The position numbers were made by a program, and so were the translations under genes. DNA of 19,448 nucleotides from JAAYCI01 sp964370195 (GTDB lineage: Bacteria > Bacillota > Clostridia > Oscillospirales > Ruminococcaceae). The stretch is taken from positions 1 to 19,448 of the forward strand of contig CAYJIH010000035.1 of the NCBI GenBank assembly GCA_964370195.1, read 5' to 3'. The notes under the pieces were generated by a model. It did no database searches and was not told the DNA's origin. It saw nothing but the letters and a program-made list of their open reading frames with translations. This document shows, in pieces, positions 14,249 through 19,448 of the stretch; positions within the stretch are counted from its first letter, which is position 1; every line of letters begins with the position of its first letter.

Positions 14249-15598
14249 TTATGCTGTGGGTGCTTGTTGCTCTTGTAAAGTAACAGAAACACTTCCCGTT
14301 TCGCCGCCGCGCTCAATTTCAAGTGTGACGGTGTCGCCGGGGTTAAATTCTGCCAGGGCAAAACTTAAATCTGCCAAATCATCAATTTTTGTGTCCTCAA
14401 AAGCCACAATACGGTCGCCCACTTGCAAGCCGGCTTGCTCGGCGCCACTTCCGGCCGTTACAGCGGTGATATACAGCCCCGGCTCACTTACACCGGCCAT
14501 GGCCGCGTTTTCTTCCGTTACGGTTATCGAGGAAATGCCCAAGAATGGGCGGCCTTGCACATAGCCGTGCTCAAGCAATTCTTCGGCAACTTCCATGGCC
14601 GTGTTGATGGGAATGGCAAAGCCAAGACCCTCGCTGCCGTCGCCGCTGTTTTTTGCATTCACAAGGCCCACCAATTCGCCGTTTGCATTAAACAACCCAC
14701 CGCCGGAGTTTCCGGGGCTTACAGGGGCACTCATTTGCATCAGTGTCATTGGTGTATTTTGTATTGTAATTTCACGTTCCAGTGCAGAAATAATGCCATC
14801 TGTTACCGTGCCGCTTAAATTGCCCGTTGGGTTGCCAATGGCAAGGCAGAAATCGCCCACTTGCACCTCGCTGGAATCGGCCAACACAGCAGGCGTTAAA
14901 TTGTCGGCCTCAATGCGCAGCAAGGCTACATCCGTGGCAGAATCGGTGCCAACAATCGTGGCTTTATACTGGGTGCCGTTGCTTAAGGTAACAAGCACAC
15001 TTTTTGAGTTTTCCACCACATGGTTGTTTGTTAAAATTAAGCCGTCGCTGCTGATGATAACGCCACTTCCGGCGCCGGTTACATCCTGCAGTTGGTTAAA
15101 CATATCGGTTACTTGTGTTTCGGTTTGAATGGAAACCACCGATTGAAGGCTATTTTGCGCAATGTCCGATAGGGTGGTGGCATCTGTTGAAATGCCCTCT
15201 GCGGTGGCTTGGCCGCCCACGCTTTGATACACCACGGCGCTGTTGTTTGAGGGGTAAAATAAAGTAACAGCGGCCGCGCTGCCGCCAAAGCCGGCCACGG
15301 CACATGCCAAAACAAGGGCGGTGCCTCCTAAAAATTTTGCGCTGCCGGGCTTCTTTTTTGGTGGAGGCTGCTGGCGCTGGGGCGCTGGGTCGTAGCGCAA
15401 AGAATGCTGTGTTTGGTAGGTGCTTTCGTATTGGGGCGGGCGCTGGTGCGCGTTTTGGGTGTGTGGCTGTGCGGCGTGTGGCACCGGCGCATGTTGTTGT
15501 GGTGCCGATGTATATGAGTGCGGCGCAGGGCGCGCGTGTTGCGGTGGTTGCGGGTTTGGGGTGTAGCTTCCGTCTGGTCTTTTTTCAAAATAAGACAT
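14249..15598 (-). CDS. htrA: Membrane-anchored HtrA/DegP-type serine protease with PDZ domain
   Basis: This 449-residue protein is an extracytoplasmic quality-control protease. Domain order: a cytoplasmic tail rich in Pro, Gln and His (1-85), one membrane helix (about 88-114), a trypsin-like domain (about 140-340) and one PDZ domain (about 350-440). The catalytic triad is complete: His193 in TNNHVV, Asp223 in TDVALLRI and Ser298 in GNSGG. The oxyanion strand reads GNSGGGLF, with Gly where the family usually has Pro. Ribosome binding site AGGAGG lies just before the ATG. The gene stands alone between a weak terminator upstream and a strong one downstream. In Bacillus such genes respond to cell-envelope stress; no such control is visible here. 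Confidence 0.93.
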   Translation of the reverse strand: MSYFEKRPDGSYTPNPQPPQHARPAPHSYTSAPQQHAPVPHAAQPHTQNAHQRPPQYESTYQTQHSLRYDPAPQRQQPPPKKKPGSAKFLGGTALVLACAVAGFGGSAAAVTLFYPSNNSAVVYQSVGGQATAEGISTDATTLSDIAQNSLQSVVSIQTETQVTDMFNQLQDVTGAGSGVIISSDGLILTNNHVVENSKSVLVTLSNGTQYKATIVGTDSATDVALLRIEADNLTPAVLADSSEVQVGDFCLAIGNPTGNLSGTVTDGIISALEREITIQNTPMTLMQMSAPVSPGNSGGGLFNANGELVGLVNAKNSGDGSEGLGFAIPINTAMEVAEELLEHGYVQGRPFLGISSITVTEENAAMAGVSEPGLYITAVTAGSGAEQAGLQVGDRIVAFEDTKIDDLADLSFALAEFNPGDTVTLEIERGGETGSVSVTLQEQQAPTA

Positions 15599-15728
15599 GG
15601 TTTCCTCCTAAAAACTTCGTTATAAGCAAGTTTTCTTTATTTTGGGTTTTGCGGCACACAATGTAGTGTGCGTGCTTGTTACTATTTAGTATAGTGCCCA
15701 TGTGTGAAAACCATCTTAGGAAAAAGTG

Positions 15729-15750
15729 AAAAAAACGTGAGAAAGGCACG
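15729..15750 (-). terminator. Weak terminator candidate after the CDP-alcohol phosphatidyltransferase gene
   Basis: On the minus strand, CGTG (15747-15750) and CACG (15736-15739) form a short 4-bp stem with a 7-nt loop, followed by seven T residues (15729-15735). The stem is short for efficient termination, so some readthrough into the protease gene is possible. Confidence 0.35.
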
Positions 15751-15768
15751 CGCAATAGAGGGAGTGGC

Positions 15769-16359
15769 TTATTGGTTGCGCTCATGTGCGATGATTTTTT
15801 TGATGCGGATGATGCCTGTTATAATCATTAGTATGTTAAATATGCCAAGGAAAAGCGGGATGAGGCGCGGAAATAGCATCATTAACGAAAATGTGATGAA
15901 ACTTTCGGTGCGCTCTACAAGGCCCACATCGTAGTGCATCGATTTGCGTCCATCATTGGGGAACAGTGCGCCTGCCACCATAAAGGTGGAAAAATTAAAA
16001 ATCATCCCTATATAAAATAGGAAATAAAAAATAGAAAATTGCGGCATAAAAAAATAAAACCCAAAGATAAGGGCGCTTTCTACCACGCGGTCGAACACGA
16101 GGTCTAAAAAAGCGCCAAGCTTTGAGCTTTTTTCACTTAAGCGTGCCACGGTGCCATCCAAAACATCCAAACTGCCCGAAACCCACAGCAACACAAGGGC
16201 TGGCAAGGGGCGCCCCATGCTTAAACTGGCAAAAGAGCCAAGCCCAACAATAAGAGACGCCGTGGTAATCACGTTTGGATGCACTTTATGTAGCTGCACG
16301 GTTTTTGCAAATGAATCAAAAGACGTTTGTACGTGTTTTCTAAGGTTTGTATCGATCAT
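15769..16359 (-). CDS. CDP-alcohol phosphatidyltransferase family protein
   Basis: This 196-residue integral membrane enzyme moves a phosphatidyl group from a CDP-alcohol to an acceptor in phospholipid synthesis. The full catalytic signature D-x2-D-G-x2-A-R-x8-G-x3-D-x3-D is present: Asp65, Asp68, Gly69, Ala72, Arg73, Gly82, Asp86 and Asp90. About five or six hydrophobic helices surround it. The family includes phosphatidylglycerophosphate, phosphatidylserine and phosphatidylinositol-type synthases; the sequence does not let me choose among them. A ribosome binding site (AAGGGGAA) precedes the ATG and directly abuts a hairpin at 16374-16408. It is the second gene after the GGDEF gene, with a 51-bp gap, and is probably co-transcribed with it. 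Confidence 0.9.
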   Translation of the reverse strand: MIDTNLRKHVQTSFDSFAKTVQLHKVHPNVITTASLIVGLGSFASLSMGRPLPALVLLWVSGSLDVLDGTVARLSEKSSKLGAFLDLVFDRVVESALIFGFYFFMPQFSIFYFLFYIGMIFNFSTFMVAGALFPNDGRKSMHYDVGLVERTESFITFSLMMLFPRLIPLFLGIFNILMIITGIIRIKKIIAHERNQ

Positions 16360-16373
16360 ACCGTTCCCCTTTA

Positions 16374-16408
16374 TGCCGTTTGCATAAGAGGTGTGTATGC
16401 AAACGGCA
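16374..16408 (-). repeat. Intercistronic hairpin between the GGDEF and phosphatidyltransferase genes
   Basis: TGCCGTTTGCAT (16374-16385) and ATGCAAACGGCA (16397-16408) form a perfect 12-bp stem with an 11-nt loop. It fills the gap between the two minus-strand genes. On that strand it is followed by TAAAGGGGAAC, i.e. the next gene's ribosome binding site and not a T-tract, so it is not a normal terminator. It might act in RNA processing, stability or translation. Confidence 0.6.
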
Positions 16409-16410
16409 AT

Positions 16411-17751
16411 TTATTGTGGTGTATTTGCCGCTGGCTGCTCATGTTCATTGGGCAATGGGTGCACCCTGGCGTGCAAGCGAGACTGTTTGCTGGCCAACTT
16501 GTTATCGTACATTTTTTGGTCTACCATTTTAAAATAGGTATTGTATTCATCCTGTGTGTTGCCCGAAAAATAGCCAAACCCAATTGCCAAAGAAAACCGA
16601 TACGTTGTGTCGATGTTGGCTCTTTCCACCTGGTTTACAATGGCGGCAATGGTTGCATCCAGCTCCTCTTTTGTGCATCCCACAAGCAAAGACACAAATT
16701 CGTCTCCACCCACGCGGAAAGTTTTTCCATACGTTTTAAAGTGGTTGTTTAGTGTGTGATACGAATTGCGAATGGCGTTGTCGCCTTCCATGTGGCCTAA
16801 ATGGTCGTTGATATGTTTTAAGTTGTTCATGTCGGAAATAACACACCAAAATTCTTTTTTGGATGTTGTGTCGATGAACAAATCGTTTAATTCTTCGTGA
16901 TACGCTTTGGCGTTGTAGCCGCCGGTTAATGTGTCGTTAAACGAATACGAGAGCAACATGGTTTTCATTTTGTTGGCAACAGAAGCAATGCGGCCCACTT
17001 CGTCTTTTGTGTAAAGTGCGTTTGGTATTTCTATTTTCATGTTGCCGGTTACAGCAATTTCAGACATGGCCTTTTCTAGCGTAACTAAGCTAGAGCTCAT
17101 GCTTTTTGCGAAAAACCGAATAAATAGAAGCACAGTAAGCACAACCAAAATGTTCAGCACAACACCGGCGATTAAAATGGTAAGCACAAGCACATCGTTT
17201 TGGTGCAGTGCAACAGAAAGCAACCGTTCTTCCTCCAGCGAAAAGGCATCAATGCTACCGAAAAAATCGTTTGCAATGGGCGTTACCACTTGCAAAGCAT
17301 GCAAGGCCTCGTCATATTCACCGCCGTTCATGCGAATGTCGGCCGATAAAATCATGCTATGTTTATACACATTTTTTTGCTCAATAATTTCATTAAATTC
17401 TGCAAGCTGGCTACCGTCTAGCAGCACGGCAAAATCGTCCATTTTTTGATCAAGTTGTTCAAATGCTAAAATGTACTCATCGTACAAGTCCTCTCGCATC
17501 GCCTCATTCTCTTGCAGTAAAATATCCCGCCCTAAAACGCGGCATACATACATGTTGCGTATGATGGCGCTAAGTTGTTCTTTGTGGCGCACATTTTCGT
17601 TTACAATGCGCTCGGAGGAAATGTTTACCATGAGGACGGAGAAGAAAGAAAACATGCTAATTAAAACCATGCTGGCGATGATAAAGCATTGTAAAGGAAT
17701 GAATTTTTTATGTATCGTAGCGTTGTTAAGCCACTTTTTAAACATGTTCAT
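16411..17751 (-). CDS. Membrane sensor with GGDEF domain (probable diguanylate cyclase)
   Basis: This 446-residue protein probably makes the second messenger c-di-GMP. Layout: a short basic N-terminus, membrane helix 1 (about 18-42), an extracytoplasmic helical sensor (about 43-186), membrane helix 2 (about 187-213), a HAMP-like linker (about 214-265), then a GGDEF domain (about 270-430) and a Pro/His-rich tail. The active-site motif GGDEF is intact (348-352), with metal-binding Asp307 in ISDMNN and the usual NDTLTGGYN entry. The product-inhibition site RxxD, expected at 339-342, reads KTYG and is missing. The start at 17751 follows GAGG at 6-nt spacing; 13 further upstream codons are open but lack a ribosome binding site. 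Its promoter lies at 17866-17894. Confidence 0.9.
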   Translation of the reverse strand: MNMFKKWLNNATIHKKFIPLQCFIIASMVLISMFSFFSVLMVNISSERIVNENVRHKEQLSAIIRNMYVCRVLGRDILLQENEAMREDLYDEYILAFEQLDQKMDDFAVLLDGSQLAEFNEIIEQKNVYKHSMILSADIRMNGGEYDEALHALQVVTPIANDFFGSIDAFSLEEERLLSVALHQNDVLVLTILIAGVVLNILVVLTVLLFIRFFAKSMSSSLVTLEKAMSEIAVTGNMKIEIPNALYTKDEVGRIASVANKMKTMLLSYSFNDTLTGGYNAKAYHEELNDLFIDTTSKKEFWCVISDMNNLKHINDHLGHMEGDNAIRNSYHTLNNHFKTYGKTFRVGGDEFVSLLVGCTKEELDATIAAIVNQVERANIDTTYRFSLAIGFGYFSGNTQDEYNTYFKMVDQKMYDNKLASKQSRLHARVHPLPNEHEQPAANTPQ

Positions 17752-17865
17752 GGGATACCTCGCAGGGCAACGCATCGGTCGAATCCGCACAAAAGGTGCG
17801 TCGGTTTTGCATTAAATGTAAAAAACATTCAATGTCTGATAAAATCACAGTAATATCTTTTTTCA

Positions 17866-17894
17866 ATTTTACCAAATACCAAGAAAAATGTAAA
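17866..17894 (-). promoter_or_regulatory. Promoter of the GGDEF gene
   Basis: On the minus strand TTTACA (17889-17894) and TAAAAT (17866-17871) are separated by exactly 17 bp. The start would fall near 17859, giving a leader of about 108 nt with a small CGCAC/GTGCG hairpin in it. I see no c-di-GMP riboswitch pattern in that leader. Confidence 0.6.
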
Positions 17895-17983
17895 GGGCGC
17901 ATCGTGCGATTTAACGTTATGTATAGGCCGCCGGTGCGAGAAATATAGGGGAAGAGCCATGCCTAGCTTGGCTTCTCAATGTA

Positions 17984-17992
17984 TGCTATAAT
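17984..17992 (+). promoter_or_regulatory. Extended -10 promoter for the small membrane protein gene
   Basis: TGC-TATAAT (17984-17992) is a perfect -10 hexamer with the TGn extension, which can work without a good -35 box. No convincing -35 is seen at normal spacing. Transcription would start near 17999, about 27 nt before the GTG start of the next gene. Confidence 0.55.
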
Positions 17993-18025
17993 CAATGAAT
18001 AAAATTTACAAAGTGAGGGCATGCT

Positions 18026-18256
18026 GTGCGTTATGTAAAATATTGGCAAATTGCATTTTTGCTTGTGGGCACTCTAACGGCGCTGGAATTTATATTTGTT
18101 CGAGGGCTGTTTACGTGGCTTATGGCAGTGGTGGCAACACTGTTTGTGGGAAGTGTTAATGTAATACTGGGCATCAAATATAAAGAGTGGATACCGGTGT
18201 GTTTTTACATGCTGTTGATGGTGGCGCTTTGTATGGGGTATTTTGCGCTTTTGTAA
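18026..18256 (+). CDS. Small three-helix membrane protein, unknown function
   Basis: I do not recognise this 76-residue protein. It is very hydrophobic with three likely membrane helices (about 7-25, 28-50 and 55-75) and one short charged turn (KYKEW) between the last two. The start is a GTG with GAGGG (18015-18019) 6 nt upstream; an overlapping ATG at 18021 is in another frame and stops after five codons. It has its own extended -10 promoter and a strong terminator, so it is a single-gene unit. That supports it being a real gene, but nothing shows its role. Confidence 0.7.
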   Translation: MRYVKYWQIAFLLVGTLTALEFIFVRGLFTWLMAVVATLFVGSVNVILGIKYKEWIPVCFYMLLMVALCMGYFALL

Positions 18257-18303
18257 TCCTACCGGTAGAAAACGAGGGTGCCCCAAAAGAGGGTTTTTGA
18301 TAC

Positions 18304-18345
18304 AAAAAGGCGACAAAGAGCGTATCACTCTTTGTCGCCTTTTTT
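18304..18345 (+). terminator. Strong bidirectional terminator
   Basis: A perfect 17-bp stem (18304-18320 with 18328-18344) with a 7-nt loop has a core of GGCGACAAAGAG paired to CTCTTTGTCGCC. On the plus strand it ends in six Ts; on the minus strand in five. It therefore serves both the small membrane protein gene and the convergent surface-protein gene. Between 18346 and 18448 I see only small hairpins (CCTGC/GCAGG and CGCCA/TGGCG) and no gene. Confidence 0.92.
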
Positions 18346-18448
18346 CATAGGTGGCTAGGTATTTTCCTGCCTGTGAAATGCAGGGGAAACGTCGCCAACT
18401 GGCGCGTATAAAAGAGCAAATTGTGTTGCTGTGCTGTAAAAAGGCGGG

Positions 18449-19448
18449 TTACATGGCGTGTTTGAAACGATGTTCAGAAACTGCATTTTCTTCCTCTTCG
18501 TCGTGTTTTTGGCGTCTGCCAAATATTCTTAAAAGAATGCCAAGCACAATTTGCACAATGGCAAATAGAGCAAACCACACGCTGTACTCGTCAAAGAATA
18601 TCATGGGCAGTGTAAGTTCTTGCGTGAGGATAAATACGACAAGGCTTACGATAAACATCACACCACTGCCAATTTTCACCACTCTGCGTTTCCTAAGTGC
18701 TTTTCGTTCGTATTCGTCATCGCTTGCATAGGTGTTGTCTTCTTCGCCTTCTTCATCGCTTCTATCGTGCTGTTTGCGAAGCCGATACAACACATATACA
18801 ATCATCAATAAGAATACAACTACGGTCATCAGTAAATCAAATAAGCTCCATGCGTCTTCTGCGATAAAGGCGCTTAAAGGCACGCCGTTGTCGGTTAGCA
18901 CCACGCTTTCCACAACACCATCGTCATATTCTATGGTAATACGTTGCTCGCCGGTGCCAAGCCCTTCAAGCACTTGAGCAGGAATGGTAACCACGCCATT
19001 GTCCACTGTGAAAAATCCGGGGGCGAGGTTTTCATTGTTTATTTGGACGTTGTTGGGCGTTTCTCCGGGGCGATTTGTATTAATTTCAACATCACCATCC
19101 GGTGTGATGCCCACGAACGGGCCTTCTACGCCGCCGGTAGTACCATTGTCTGTGGTGCCGTTGTCTTCTGCGCCGTCCTCTGTGGTGCCACCGGTTCCGC
19201 CGTTGTTGTCGTCGGGAATTACAGGAAGGTCATCTTCTTCATCATCTTCCTCGTCATCCCCGTCTAAGTCACCGTCGTCGGGGTCGGGGTCGGGCGTTGG
19301 AGCCGGTGTTACACCACCGCCGGTGCCTGTGTCACCGCCGCCTGTGCCGGTATCGCCACCGCCAGTGCCGGTATCACCGCCGCCAGTGCCGGTGTCACCG
19401 CCGCCACCTGTGCCGGTATCGCCGCCGCCTGTGCCGGTGTCATCACCG
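18449..19448 (-). CDS. Large surface protein, C-terminal part, with repeats and three-helix anchor (5' end outside the window)
   Basis: The frame is open from the window edge, so the start is missing; 332 residues are visible. Order from the edge: tandem DTGTGGG-type repeats (19313-19448), a Pro/Thr linker with PTPDPDPD, a highly acidic run of Asp and Glu (about 19229-19279), a second Gly/Thr/Asp stretch, a small domain of about 80 residues with an Ig-like strand pattern (GEQRITIEYDDGVVESVVLTDNG), then three membrane helices near 18785-18844, 18623-18670 and 18524-18583 separated by acidic and basic loops. It ends in an acidic/His-rich tail. There is no LPXTG motif. I recall similar multi-helix C-termini on surface proteins of gut Clostridia, so a cell-surface or adhesion role is likely but not proved. 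A GTG at 19114 is not the true start. Confidence 0.8.
   Translation of the reverse strand, partial: GDDTGTGGGDTGTGGGGDTGTGGGDTGTGGGDTGTGGGDTGTGGGVTPAPTPDPDPDDGDLDGDDEEDDEEDDLPVIPDDNNGGTGGTTEDGAEDNGTTDNGTTGGVEGPFVGITPDGDVEINTNRPGETPNNVQINNENLAPGFFTVDNGVVTIPAQVLEGLGTGEQRITIEYDDGVVESVVLTDNGVPLSAFIAEDAWSLFDLLMTVVVFLLMIVYVLYRLRKQHDRSDEEGEEDNTYASDDEYERKALRKRRVVKIGSGVMFIVSLVVFILTQELTLPMIFFDEYSVWFALFAIVQIVLGILLRIFGRRQKHDEEEENAVSEHRFKHAM
19313..19448 (-). repeat. 21-bp tandem repeats encoding Gly-Thr-Asp units
   Basis: Six consecutive units (19313, 19334, 19355, 19376, 19397 and 19421 onwards) encode DTGTGGG; the unit at 19397 has one extra Gly codon (24 bp). The array seems to continue past the window edge. 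Units differ mainly at third codon positions, so the peptide is kept more strictly than the DNA, although such repeats can still change number by slippage. It probably forms a flexible spacer in the surface protein. Confidence 0.9.

Noticed and set aside
17752..17860. Possible c-di-GMP riboswitch in the GGDEF gene leader
   Set aside because: Only a small CGCAC/GTGCG hairpin is present; the conserved core expected of either c-di-GMP riboswitch class was not seen.
19313..19448. Regular repeats that might suggest a CRISPR array
   Set aside because: Units are 21 bp, directly adjacent without spacers, in frame with the surface protein and encode a repeated peptide.

Overview
The window looks like ordinary chromosome from a low-to-mid GC Firmicute, most likely a member of the Clostridia. 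The evidence is strong AGGAGG-type ribosome binding sites, sigma-A-like promoters with 17-bp spacers, hairpin plus T-tract terminators, a class III fructose-1,6-bisphosphatase, an MsmK/UgpC-type sugar ABC ATPase, a complete V/A-type ATPase operon, and a surface protein with a multi-helix C-terminal anchor of a kind I associate with gut Clostridia. I see no phage, insertion sequence, CRISPR array, rRNA or tRNA.

Layout. (1) 47-2550: a sugar-importer ATPase gene (minus) is divergent from an AraC-type regulator (plus). The intergenic region between them carries a promoter and two inverted repeats. A small GNAT-like protein gene follows the regulator. (2) 2578-11933: a nine-gene V/A-type ATPase operon on the plus strand, in the order G/H-C-I-K-F-E-A-B-D. 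It has a promoter followed at once by a terminator-like hairpin with a competing hairpin, and a 368-bp hairpin-rich gap between the E and A genes. (3) 11969-17894: a minus-strand block containing a GGDEF membrane protein with a CDP-alcohol phosphatidyltransferase, an HtrA-type protease, and fructose-1,6-bisphosphatase with its own promoter. (4) 17984-18345: a small orphan membrane-protein gene with its own promoter and a strong bidirectional terminator. (5) 18449-19448: the 3' part of a large surface protein on the minus strand, with Gly/Thr/Asp tandem repeats, an acidic linker and a three-helix C-terminus. It runs off the window.

How the genes work together. The ATPase operon encodes every part needed for a rotary machine: catalytic head A3B3, central stalk D and F, peripheral stalks E with G/H, socket C, stator membrane subunit I and rotor ring K. 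The K subunit is a single-hairpin type with a signal peptide and lacks the Gln and Ser/Thr sodium ligands that I know from Na+ rings. This suggests a proton-coupled ring with one carboxylate per hairpin. The most interesting regions are RNA-level: the attenuator-like operon leader and the structured E-A spacer, which could both tune ATPase expression. None of the functional claims beyond family membership has been tested here.
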